Of a stretch of DNA of 64,000 nt, positions 51,954-63,599 are shown piece by piece. The translations under genes were made by a program, and so were the position numbers. The notes beneath the pieces were generated by a model. It was not told where the DNA came from and searched no databases. It was given only the letters and a program-made list of their open reading frames with translations. How positions within the stretch are numbered: position 1 is the first letter of the stretch; every line of letters begins with the position of its first letter. Source of the stretch: Ooceraea biroi (Eukaryota > Arthropoda > Insecta > Hymenoptera > Formicidae); assembly GCF_003672135.1 (NCBI RefSeq), contig NC_039506.1, positions 23,096,497 to 23,160,496 on the forward strand, written 5' to 3'.

Positions 51954-52530
51954 CAAGTCCGAATACAGAATATAAGTGCTTGATTTCGGAACCATACAAA
52001 TAATTTCTATATATACAATTTTAAACTAAAAATATTTTATACAGATCTAATTAAGTAAATTTTTTATTCTATCTATTCTCTAAATCGGAATACAGAATTT
52101 AAATGTTCGATTTCAAAGTCGTACGACTATAATTATTACGTCACAATTAATTTGAATATTTTATACGGATACTTTTTCACCTAAAACTCAAAATAACAAA
52201 ATTTTATATTCAGAACTAATTAATCATATTTATTATTGTACAACTAAATTAATTATTTTATGCAGTTAAGTAGGTATTTTACATATTCCGCAAGTTTAAA
52301 TTCAGAATCTTACTCCTCGATTTCGGAGTCGTACATAATTATTACGACTAAACATTTTATACGATCGATTAATTACTCTATCTTCAAATCTAAATCTAGA
52401 ATCTCAGTCCTCAATTTTGAAGTTACAAAATGCTAAATAATAATCACGATTAAAAATTAAAAATTAAAATGTTTAACTATTCCATCCTCCGAATATAACT
52501 CCAGTATTAAGCTTTCAGCCTCGAAATCAT
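51954..52530. repeat. five degenerate copies of a short module
   Basis: The module looks like GAATacAGAATnnnAgTncTCGATTTCgGAgTCgTAc. Copies start near 51954, 52085, 52291, 52383 and 52489, separated by AT-rich filler of variable length (spacing about 95 to 205). The conserved core tcgatttc/gagtcgtac is clearest in copies 1 to 3. It lies directly upstream of the CpG-rich patch that probably holds the promoter of the PTB gene. Confidence 0.6.
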
Positions 52531-52549
52531 CCCAGATCCATCTCAGAGT

Positions 52550-53071
52550 CGCGCGCAGAAATCACGATTGCAATGAGTCTCGGGCGGCGTCGGGCGCGCG
52601 TCTTATCGCTTTTCGTGGCACTCCGCGACTTTATTACAGGTTGTACCCACTAGTCGACACGGGCGTGTGAGTTGACGTGTACGTACGCATGTACACACGC
52701 GGATTGCGGCTCGTTCCGCTTTATCAGTTAACGCGACTGCGAACAAACGAACGAACGAGCGAGCGACGCGATACGGCACGACACGGCGCGACACAACGCG
52801 CTGTCCTACATTTCCAGTCGCACGTACGTACACGACAGTGCATACCGCGGCAGGTGCCTGTCAATCGTTCTCTCCTAGATATTCCGGTCCCGGGGTTCGC
52901 GCGCCAAGAGATTCACGGCGCGGACACGCGCAAGCAGAGCCGCGGCGAGCCTCGTTGCACGCGGATGCGTCCGGTTGTCGTGCCGTCCGTCGTTCCGCCC
53001 GACGCGACGATGTTTCCGGAAGCGAGGGTTCTTTCAGCCACCACCGCCGCCGCCGTCGTCGCTCGTCGCAG
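52550..53071 (+). promoter_or_regulatory. CpG island with probable leader exon of the PTB-domain gene
   Basis: A sharp change from AT-rich to CpG-dense sequence. On the plus strand a consensus donor CGCAG|gtgcgt ends an exon at 53071, and the next well-placed acceptor is tgtttgcag at 56813, in front of the first coding exon of the PTB gene. A short frame starting at ATG 53009 runs into this donor in phase 2 and would meet TAA right after the 56814 junction, so it would be a uORF, not the protein start. No TATA box was seen. Inference from signals. Confidence 0.45.
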
Positions 53072-56000
53072 GTGCGTTGTCGATCGTTAAAGATCCAGAT
53101 CGACCGATCGCACCTGCACGGGCGCGCGCGCGCGTGTGCGCGCACGCGATCGCCGAATCTGCATCTCGCGATTCAGGACGCGTAACTGTGTGCGTGTGCG
53201 TGTACTTTTCGTCGTCATGTCGGGGCCACCGTTGAGCGCGGAAAAGTGAAGGTAAATCGTCGCGGGTAATTCGCCACGTTGAGATTTTCTCTTCGCGAGT
53301 TTCTAAGTCGATTGACAGGTCTACTGTAACAATAAAATGATAGCGAGCCTACATTTATTCGCATCTAAATTCAGATTGTTATTATTATGTTCATATAATT
53401 TTAGGAGGGAAGTACAGTTGGTTTTTACTAGCTTCAAATACTTTTACTAGTATTCGCTGTTATTATGCGTGACATATCAATTAACATTTTATGTGAATTT
53501 ATCTGCAGTTCAATTTCTCACCCACTTCTCCTAAAACATATATCGCAATCTCAAAAAATTCGAAGAAAGAATTCGCCGTGTTCTCAATAACGGATACATT
53601 CGTTTCGCTCCGATCGCTCACGGATCATAGCGGATCTGCCGCGACCGCTCGCAGAGATCGATAGATCTTCCCGTGTGAGTGGATTTTCCGCTTGTATCGC
53701 GATATCTCTCCGATAAGGTGTCCGTTGTGTTTCGTCGCGCGTGGCGATTTACTTGAGCTGATCTCCACCGCTTCCATTATCCAGCGGCTCACGTTGATCA
53801 TTGTAATTAGCATGCGGCTATTGTTTAGATTAACGATCGACGGTGCTGCGCGTTGGCCATCGTAAATTCCTCGCCAGATAGTTTCGCTGTGTGTCTCGGT
53901 CTCTCGCTGGCGCAATCGCACGCATCCCTGCGCGCTTGCATAGCCGAAAGATGAGTCGTTTCTTTACGACGAACAATTGTGACGAGCAAACGTCTCCCTG
54001 CCGAGTATTTACAACAATCGTCCTCGACCGTAAATCTATAACATCTAGCATATCGCTCTTATCGCGGAGACAAACTGTGCGATTTGTGAGATTACGAGAT
54101 ATGATAAAGCGCTCAAATTAATCGCGGCCGCCGTGATTACAGCTTGAAAAAATCTTTTAAAAAATGTTTCAGTAATGCGAAATGACAGAGTTTTTGAGAT
54201 TTCAATGATTGGTGAGTTAGTCATACGCGTGATGAAGAAATCGCGAAAAAATTGGAAAAAGCTACAAAGCTATTATTTTAAGTAAAAAGTAATCTTTGCA
54301 AGTAATCTTTATCTCGTTGATAGCGTTCTGTGAATATCAAGGTATTCCTTCTTGCTAGAACATGTTTTTCTTTGCTATGTTTCGTGAGTTAAAGCAATAG
54401 AATTTTAATTACGAAGATGAAAAAATTATAATTAATTATTCTGCTTGAACGAACCCTCGTCTTCTTTTATCTTAGCGATTCATCGATCGCTTTGCATTGC
54501 ATTTTGCATAAACACCAATAAAATAACGAACCAGCAAATAAATATACAAACGAAACAAGTCTTCCTGAATACTACAGAAATTATTTTCTTTTTAAAATGT
54601 TACATACAACTTTTACATTGCGTCTATATGTATGCGTACATCTTTCTTATATCTACTTAATTAATTAAAATTTGCTTATCAATAATCTTACTAAGCAAAC
54701 TTTACTGAATATTAAAGCATTTTCATTAGTGAGAACAAACAAGAGAGAATTCAATGCAACGGTGATCATGTCGCGGCCGTCGAGTTTTCCTCATCAAACG
54801 CGATTCGCTACATTATTCGAATTCCGTGAGGACGGATGCGCGGCACGCATCGCTAGAGCTCCTTCGTGACACGGCCATAATAGCTTCCGGTCAGATATCC
54901 AGCGGCGCTCGCTTCCGGTTCCCACCCTTCCACAACTGCGGAATGAAAAAGGGGAATTGGTTAATTCCCCTGTGTTGTTATAGATGTAATCGCGGCGCAA
55001 ATAACGTCGTAAATTCCAGCCCGACGTATGCGATTTTTCCCGACACCGAGTCGCCGTCGAGTTGTCGTGCTGACGTTGACGAGAACGCGCTCAAGCCGTT
55101 GTGCAACGTGCATGTAACATTGTGATAGCGGCTAGCACGCGATTGCTTTCGATGTTTCGCAGCGATTGTCTTTATTACTCTACAAATGGCGGGGATTCTG
55201 CGAGATATCGTCGGACCTAACGGAAATTCGGGAAACCGTAATAACGAGCTGCGATTCTATTTCATCTGCTAACGCTACCGTTATCAAACATCTTCCAGAC
55301 CCCCTCTCTAGCTTCTCACGTTGTGCACGGGCTTGCCCGCTAATCGAAATGATTATCAGGACGCTTTCTAATTTCTTGATGATACAGTGCAGTGCCTGCA
55401 AGTGTTCCGTCAATTTGAAGATTTTCGGAAGACCTGCGTTTGTTTTACAGACACCCGTTGAGTAGGTGTTCGCGTTAACAGTTTTGCTTTGTACGCGGGT
55501 GTAACTCGACGACAGGTGTACACACGCGGCTACGTACTGGGTGTCAAAAATTAAAAAGTATTCTATCTCGCACACTATTTTCCTTCCGCGTTGATATTAA
55601 AACAATCTTTCTTTGTTCAAGTTTAAAAAAAGGAAAAATTTTGATTAATTCTTTTAGAATACAATAATTCTTTGCAGACATTTTGATAGCTAAGTAAAGC
55701 TATCTTGGAGGGGAAATGTTATAAAAGAATACATTTTTATTTAAAGAACTTTTTATAATGTAACATTAATTATATAATTTTAATTTTAAGTTTTATATAT
55801 TATAAAAAATATATATAATTAATAATAATTTCTTCATATTGCTCGTGCCATTTACGTATCTAAAATCTCTGTTTTTATCATCGGAATTTTAAAGCGCAGT
55901 TTCGAAACCAACATTCGTACGCACGGATACCTCGAAACGAAACAGAAATATACCACACCTGTAACGGACGGAATACATTAATGAATCCTTCTTCACCTGA

Positions 56001-56813
56001 CTATCGGTCACCTGACTCATTTCCTGCGTTGTTGAAAAGCCCCCCGGTACGTTTAAAATCGCCGATACAATTGTGTCCTGTGCATCCGCTGTCGAGATGT
56101 AATCACAAACGCGAACAAAAACCCGTCGTTCTCGTTACGCGATTACAGAGAACAGCAAAAGCTATATAATAGCGAATGTGTGTATATACATCTTTATAAT
56201 TACTTATTTTATATTTACATATTTACTTATTTATTTTATTATTACGACATAACAATGCAGTTTATGATATGATAAATAACAAATATGTACATCAATTATG
56301 TGACTATAATTTTCAAGGAATATGTTCCATATGTTTCACTAGTGTTCGATTATAAATTTAGGACTGTACAGAAAAATATAAGTAATTATTATTGACGTGA
56401 CATGGAAACATTTATATTAAGTCCTTATACTCGTTGCCCTATAAATAGCATTACAAACGTACGGTTTGGTGCAATGAAGTGAAGAAGAAAGGACGAAAAC
56501 AGTGCAACCAGGCCGATGCAAGGTGCAACACGTGCTCCTCGACAGCTGTTTTCCGGTTCAAGTTCGGACGTTAAGTCCATTTTTAATTTTGCGCCCGGAT
56601 GCACGTTCAAATAACAATAATTACAACGCGACACGAGAGTTGAATGTTACCCGTCCGTTACAAGACTCGCGAGTCATTCATCGAAACGCGCGGTTTATTC
56701 AAGTATGAAGGGCACGTTCCGAGGAATATAGAACAGAATAGATTATCACAAGAATTATTCTATGAACTCTGGACAGCGCGAAAGAGTAATTCATCGGTGA
56801 ATGTTGTTTGCAG
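53072..56813. other. probable first intron of the PTB gene
   Basis: No coding exon or recognisable transposon was seen. The open frames at 54826-55125 and 55166-55465 lack domains. AT-rich stretches at about 55.6-55.85 and 56.2-56.4 kb. Confidence 0.4.
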
Positions 56814-56914
56814 GTAATCTGTTATTTCTGCCTGATGTAAGGAACGAGAGAAGAAAAGTGGAGGAAACGGCAAGGCTTGCGTTAACCACGAAGTCATCCG
56901 ATCCAGCCATTGCC

Positions 56915-59185
56915 ATGGAGGACGAGGACTTCGGTTTCACGAAAAGAAAAGATAACATCCTTAAGAAGATCCTCGTCGTTAATAACGAGCAACCGGACGA
57001 CGCGGGAAACGTTCGTAATGCCGAACACTGTTCTCTATCTAAGGTTGGTCCTTTGCTCGCATGTAGCGTAAAGAATTTTCATGGCATGCACCTCATCGCG
57101 AGCATTAATAATTAGAATCTAATAGAAACTTGGACGGAAAGATGTAATAAATAGATCCATTCATTCTTGACTGAATATTATCTACAATGACATAAAAGTG
57201 GTAGAAATCAATAAGGCAAATAAAATTAAATAATTAGAAATAGAAACAGATTATGCGAAATTTGCTAGCGCTTTTTAAATAGCTAAAAGTTGCTAGGGAG
57301 AGGCAGTTTTCAAATATAAAAAAACGCAGTCTTGGGTTTTGCGAAGTTTCACGAAGATGATAGAAATTGCATAAAACTTTTAAAATATACGCTATACAAA
57401 TACGAGGACAGATTGACGTCTACAGCGTGATAAAATGCCATTAGACGTCGGAAATCGTTGGTGGTGGTGGAGGAGGATCAACAACACCAGCGCCTCCGAC
57501 CAGGGCCGGAAGCGACGACCGTGAACGCGCATCAACCGCCGCTGGCTCAGTCGTGCCCAACACGCCGGACATACCAAACGTGGTGGAGTACCATCTTAAA
57601 GTCAAGCCCAGGTCAACGACGAGATACTGCCGGCCCGATAACTTTCCTGTGAGTAACGCTTAAGGCTTAAAGATTTCTACCGTGAACGCAGGTAGAAGAA
57701 CGCGCTTAGAATTGCAGAGAGGGTCGACCCAGCGTTTCTATTAGTTTTGTTGATCGTCGGGATGTTTGTCAAGTATTGAGCATTATTCTTCCTGACTATC
57801 TCGCAATCCTTTTATCCGGTGTTTTAGTGAAATGCATAACTTAATCAACTTACTTCTCATTTGGTTTTCTTTAAACTCGTTCCATTTAAAAATGTAACAT
57901 TTTGAATCGTCTCTTTTTTGTCCATTTTTAAAAGTTTTTGTTAGATTTGTAGTTGATTGATTCGCGGACTTAATTAAGTTGATTAATCTTGGACTGTTTA
58001 ATGGTTGAGACTGAAAATATAACACATTAGCACTAAAACATGCAATTTTGAAACAGAAGGAGCAATCTGAAGAGATGAAGAAGGAGAAGAATTCAGCATC
58101 ATCCGATGATAAAAAGAAAGACCTCGTATCGAAGTTGTCGCGTCTATCAATAGATAATAACGTCTTCGAGGGTTCTACTGATCTGCCACAAGTGTTTCAG
58201 GTATGATTTTCGAGGCAAAGTCTTGGATATTTTATTAATAATTGCTCTCTCTCTGCTTCAATAAGATACGAGCGGTCGCAATTTAATCATATTATAATAC
58301 ATGCATAAATATCCCTCAATCTTATGTTAATAACGTGATATAATCTCATATGTTACAAGGAAGTCATTTTTTAAAGAAGAGGAAAGCTTCGATATAAAAA
58401 GTTACCAATCATTTAATTTAATTTAATTTAATTTAATTTAATTAAAAAATAATTTTAATTAGTTTATAATATTATTATAATATGTAATATTGCATAATCA
58501 GTAGAATGAATTTTCCTAACAATTTTGAGTTTAGCGGTTTAACTTTTGATTAAAATTCGTAGAGGAAGAGAACGGAAGAAGAGAATCATCGTCATTAAAA
58601 TTTCAAGATTCCGTGATGCCAGTCCTTAGGCGGTACGTTGCGCGTCAGAGATTTTAAATAGGCTGTTTTCAGGTGAAGTATCTGGGATCCCACGATGCAA
58701 GAGGCCTCTGGGGCATCAAGCACACGAGGAGGCCCGTCGATAACATGGTCTCCGCCGCGAAGGCCTTGCCGACCAACACGATGCTTCCTCTCATCAAACT
58801 GGTGATCTCCCAGGAGGGAGTTGCCTTGTTACCGTTGGACAAGAGGAAGCAGGATGCAAATCTGTCGAGGATGTATCCGATCGAGACAATCTCCTATGGA
58901 GTACAGGACCTCGTTTACACCAGAGTGTTCTCCATGATAGTCGTTCGGGAGACCGAGAACTTCCGGAGGATCTCGCCGTTTGAGTGTCACGGTTTTGTCT
59001 GCGAGTCCAAGTACTATGCGAGGCAATTAACGTACGCCCTCGCCACAGCGTTCGAGATTTACTCGAAAACCGTAAAGGCGCAGGAGAAACTGGCCCAGGT
59101 CAACACCGCCAAGAAAAGATTCGCGATCGATCTCAGAAGTCCCGAGGAGATCGAGGCGGATCTCACAATGGACTCTGAAGCATAG
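56915..59185 (+). CDS. PTB/PID-domain adapter protein
   Basis: Four coding exons: 56915-57043, 57445-57648, 58057-58200 and 58673-59185. All junctions are phase 0 with good splice sites; the product is 329 residues. The N-terminal third is polar (MEDEDFGFTKRKDN...), followed by a Gly run and Pro/Thr/Ser-rich linker (exon 2) and a Lys/Glu-rich stretch (exon 3). Exon 4 (residues 160-329) is a phosphotyrosine-binding-type fold. It opens VKYLGSHDARGLWGIK, continues LPLIKLVISQEGVALL and YPIETISYGVQDLVYTRVFS, and ends with a C-terminal helix in FVCESKYYARQLTYALATAF. There is no signal peptide or membrane span, so it is expected to be a cytoplasmic adapter binding receptor tails or phosphoinositides. 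The orthologue is not recognised. ATG 56915 has a good context (gccATGG); the frame stays open upstream to the acceptor at 56813, so a longer N-terminus starting at 56801 or further upstream is possible. Confidence 0.86.
58411..58443. repeat. (ATTTA)n microsatellite
   Basis: At least six ATTTA units inside the last intron of the PTB gene. Confidence 0.9.
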
Positions 59186-60043
59186 TTTTAGACACCTGCC
59201 GTTATTCATTAGACTAAAGTATGAATAAGTGCAAAGCTTGTTTTTTTTAATTTGAAGAATCTTGAAAAGTCCTACACAAAAGAAGTAACGAAGTCAGTTC
59301 AATACGCGGAGCTTGACGAAAAATCTATTCGGAAAATATTCGATTTAGCCCGATCAAATGAAGTAGAGTAGAAAACGAAGGATTATATCGTCGACCTAAT
59401 TAAACCTTTTAACTCAGAAAATTACAATTTTACAGAAAAGCCAAAAAACTGAAAACTTTCGTGAGACTACGAATCTTATCTTAAATATCTCAATTTTGTC
59501 AAAAATTGGAGTTAGAAGGTTTTCTACTTAGACCGACGATATTCCAAATATTCTGTAGAAAGGACGATACAGGGTAAAAAATATAGTAGGTTTTCTCATC
59601 AAAAAGTATTACCGTATCTCTGCTGCAGAAGAAATGCATTTATATCAAGTCAATTATTTTCAATTTTTCACATTCTAGTACTTTTTATATTAAGCATACA
59701 GACTATACATATAATAAATAAATATTTATTGCTTGAAAAATTAAATTTAGAACAATATATAATACTATTTTTCTAGCAAAAAACTAAACTTGACAAAAAA
59801 AGGAAATTTAATATATTTCTGATAAAGTTGAATTTATTACAATGCATTTATATAGTAATCTTATAGGAAATCGTATAGAATAAACATACAAATATTACAA
59901 ATATCGAAAAATTCATCAGGAAATATTAATAGTCATAGATACGATCATTATATGTATTATCGAGCATATTAAGTATATCATTCCTATTAACAATCGCGAA
60001 GAAAAAAGAAAATTTTTTTCACATTATGAGAAATGCCAATAGA

Positions 60044-60143
60044 CAGGGTGTCCTCCCAGACTTACCGAATCATCGCTTCAGGGTAAACTTCTGGCGTCAT
60101 TCTGAGACGAAAGTTCCTCTGGCAAAATGTCTGGGACACCCTG
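60044..60143. mobile_element. 100-bp MITE with cagggtgtcc ends
   Basis: Starts cagggtgtcctcccagac and ends gtctgggacaccctg. The termini pair over about 15 bp with a three-base insertion on the left. The interior is short and non-coding. Its ends match the Tc1-like family at 8916-9676 over the first ten bases only, so it is a different, very short derivative. TA follows on the right; the left flank is less clear. Confidence 0.7.
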
Positions 60144-61514
60144 TATATACATATATATATTTTAATGGAAATCAGTGATATCGGTTTAGATTTGCTCGCT
60201 TAACATTTCATCAGCGACACATTCGAAAACAAAAAATATTTATTGTCAGAGTCTTGTTATATAGATATGAGTGTTCTTCTTTTCGCATAATCGTTGCTTT
60301 ATTATATTATCGGCATTGCGAAAAACTGGATGGGTCTTGCCTATCTCAGACATGATGGCTAGCTGTCCAAAGATATCAAATAGAAAACAACGATGGAACG
60401 CGGGAGTTGTGGATGATGTTTTAAGCGTCGTGGCGACTCGTGCGATTTCATGAACATTTTACGACAATCGACCAATCGGACGATGATTTTGGATTTATTT
60501 CTAGCCGCTTTGTGTGTGCGTGTGTGTTTTTAGCTTAAGTCATTACATTGAAGCTACTTTTTTACTTTTCAATGTCGATGACAACTTTCCAAGAGCACAC
60601 ATAGATGACCCGAAAAAGCTTTTTCCTGACTGTTTAAAGCACTTTTATTATAGAGTATAGTACTATAGTGTTGTTTCTTATATGTTAAGTTCTTATATTA
60701 AGTTAAAAATTAATTAAGTTAGAATTGTAATTAATTTAATTTAAAGTACAAGAGATCAATATCTAATCTAACAAGAGACCAATATCGATACATATCAATC
60801 ATCGTAGATGCATAATGTTGCCAATAATTCTGTTTATATGTTATCTGTGTAAATATGTTGCCTCTGTTATTATTTTTAGTCAGTAAACTTTTCTTTCTGC
60901 TTCATTTCTTTTATATTTGTTCTATTCTAATTTTTGTACATGTTGGGCTTGGGACATCCTGTGTAACATTTTTCTTTGTATAATAATAGCTTTGCGCTTT
61001 AATTGTAAGAACTAAATGTATATTCACACAGTCTGTACTTATCTTGTATTAGCGATAATGTACATGAAACTTTTATTTTATTGTAGAGCTTTTCTTAATA
61101 ATAATTATCATATATGTATTTTACTTATTTTCGTAATTTTTGTTATGTATTATTTTTATATTTGCATATATAATGCAACAAAGTAAGAGGAGTTGTTTTC
61201 GATTTTTCTGCAACACTTTATTTTCAATAGGTTAATAACAGCTATAATCATCTAACATATTTATACGCGTAATTTATACGCTATACAATTTACATTTTTC
61301 TCGTATATTGACACTGTACAAAATTTTAATTTACACACATACATATAATTATGCGAGATGATATAATACATAATATTATACATTACATGAGCGACAATAA
61401 GTTAAAAGTTTAGCACTATGCACTGTCTACTTGCCGTTTTGAGCGCTCTTACAAAGCAAGCAAATATAATAAGCGATCTACAAGCAATAAATGTTATCTT
61501 AAACATTAAATGAA

Positions 61515-62098
61515 GTAGTAGTATAATATGGTACTTCGAGCACACCTAAAATTGGGAGAAAAACACTAAGTTTTCTAAAAAAAAAACCTAAGAATTTTCA
61601 CACAAAAACACTCCCAAAATTATATCCAACCACCTCACAATCAAGCCACAAATGCTAAAATTTTAACATTTTATAACTCTCCCCAAAATTTCTAGCGCAT
61701 CTTAAATTGGGAGATAATTTTTTCAGACTGTTGGTTTTTGAGGTGGTTGAGTATGAATTTAGGAGTTTTTGTCTAAAAAATTATCTCCCAATTTAAGGTG
61801 CGCTAGAAATTTTGGGAGGAGTTATAAAATGTTAAAATTTTAGCATTTGTGGCTTGACTTTGAGGTAGTTGGACATGATTTTGGGGGTGTTTTTGTGTGA
61901 AAATGCTTGTCCCCAATTTTTTGCTTATTTTTTTAGATTTTCTTAATTGGAAGAAAATCGGGAGATTCAAAAATTTAGCATTTTCGTTGTATTTTGAGGT
62001 GGTTAGGTGTGATTTTGGAGGTTTCTGTTTGAAAATTCTTAGGTTTTTTTTCTCTCAATTTTAGATGCGTTCTAAGTATCATATTATACTACTACTAC
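61515..62098. mobile_element. 584-bp foldback MITE with nested palindromes
   Basis: The outer ends are gtagtagtataatatgg and its near complement atattatactactactac. The next blocks also pair: cctaaaattgggaga with the complement of tctcaattttagatg, and cctaagaattttca with tgaaaattcttagg. Inside, 61625-61730 pairs with 61770-61875 (ccacaaatgctaaaatttta, ataactc, aaatttctagcgc, cttaaattgggagataattt), forming a second, better conserved hairpin. No coding sequence and no clear target duplication. Family not recognised. Confidence 0.78.
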
Positions 62099-62252
62099 AT
62101 GAATTTAATCAATCTCGAAAAAGGCAAGCTGAAATTCGCTTTATGTTTAAGCAGAATTTATTATTTATTTTGGCTAATTACGACATCCTGTGTTATAAAG
62201 TAAAGTAGAAACCAAACGTAGTTTCCAAACGAGGAGCGTATAAATGCATCCG

Positions 62253-63407
62253 TTATTGCCGGAATAACCTTTCGCGGTTTGTTAATCTTGCGTTTCTCGG
62301 AGACGGCTTTCTCGGAGACACCGTTTCCGCATCTACTTCAAGAACCTTCGTGACATTTTCCTTTCCTCTGTTCTGATCCGCTTCCTCTTCTTCCTCCACT
62401 TCTTTTCCAATTTCCTCGTTCAAAACATAATATTTTTCCGATTCTTCACACGGTATCGAACTTTCTGTCCGTGTACATACGAATGTCGCCTGTAAAAACA
62501 AAATAAAGAAATGTTTTACGATAATAATTTCGCACGTCTGCTGTGATTGATTGAACCAGAACAATTGATGAATAATCATTGTGTCTAACACGTTAAATGT
62601 CGAGCAAATGTTCTGTGTCTTAGCATTGTAATAAAATTTACATTGTAATAAAATTTTCACTTTAAGAATGATTAAAATATATATCGTTAAAAATAGAAAT
62701 GTTTAATTATTTTATAGTGTACTCTTAATTTTATGTTATCATCATAAGATTTTTAGAATGCTATAATACAAATATTAGAATTTATTCGTTGCATTGTTAG
62801 ATAAGTGTCGGCTATCGATGACCCGCTACTGGGAAATCAAATGCTAGTAATTTTCATGATATTTAATTTGTTAAATTAAATTTTCTTGATGATTATCTCA
62901 TTTTGGAAATATAATAAAAAGCAAAATGATAATCAAACGTTGCTGATAAAATATCGATTTACCTGATTGAAAACTGTCTCGCCAGGACAAATGAAACTCC
63001 ATCTGATCGCACCTCTCGTTTGCGGCATGCACACATGGAATATTTGACATTCATTCTCCATGTCGGCATAATACCCGTAAATTCTGTCCTGGCACGAAAA
63101 CGTGTCGACGATATTCTCGCGAATGAGGGTTGCATTGTCCGGCAATAGCAGACCGCCAGTTTTGGGGGGCTGAAAAAAATTCGATCGGAAAAAGATCCAA
63201 GTATCGTGAACGCCGCATTCGTCGCATATCGATAATCTTGATGAACAACATCTAAAATAAAATTGCGACATGAAATGATGCAGATCAGTGTTTAAAAACC
63301 TTAAATGCCGGAGTGGGTCTTCTGGGCTTCGACTGTTGAGGCAAGCTTAGAGTTACTGTGACACAGCTGACAAGTAATAACACGGCGAGCAGCTTCTCCC
63401 GCGCCAT
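62253..63407 (-). CDS. secreted chitin-binding (CBM_14) protein with acidic tail, 183 residues
   Basis: Three coding exons in transcript order: 63407-63300, 63169-62963 and 62489-62253. All junctions are phase 0; the stop is TAA at 62255-62253. Exon 1 encodes a signal peptide (MAREKLLAVLLLVSC..., cleavage near TLS/LPQQ). A basic Pro-rich linker follows, then one peritrophin-A/CBM_14 module with Cys at about 62, 77, 83, 97, 110 and 119 (FSCQD, NECQIFHVC, FICPGETVFNQ, FVCTR, IPCEE). The C-terminal 60 residues are very acidic (KEVEEEEEADQ), then basic (SPRKPSPRNARLTNRERLF). Automatic pipelines often label this single-module type 'U-scoloptoxin(01)-like'; nothing here indicates a venom role, and a structural chitin-matrix role is more likely. 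tttatt at about 62157 would be AATAAA on this strand. Confidence 0.92.
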
Positions 63408-63573
63408 GATTTTAACGAGCTGTCGCGAAATACGTGTCTCCTTGTGTTATCTATTCAAACGCCGGTGGTCTCTCGCGTCACCGGGTGATGCTTCCGCAGC
63501 GAATGTGACGTTTTGTTGGAGTTCTGTGTTCGGGGATTCTGAGGAGACTGGTGATATGATCCGCAGAAGGGTG

Positions 63574-63580
63574 TTATATA
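63574..63580 (-). promoter_or_regulatory. TATA box of the 183-residue CBM_14 gene
   Basis: TATATAA in gctatataacacc on the minus strand. It lies about 170 bp upstream of the start codon with no intron needed, giving a leader of roughly 140 nt. Confidence 0.5.
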
Positions 63581-63599
63581 GCAAACTGCGTGTAAGGAT

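Larger units (their letters stand above)
59186..62252. other. 3' flank of the PTB gene and intergenic DNA
   Basis: AT-rich, no supported coding sequence. aataaataaa near 59716 is a plausible polyadenylation site for the PTB gene. Two palindromic transposon-like elements inside are listed separately. gggacatcctgtg at about 60953-60965 resembles a decayed CAGGGTGTCC-type end. Confidence 0.5.
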
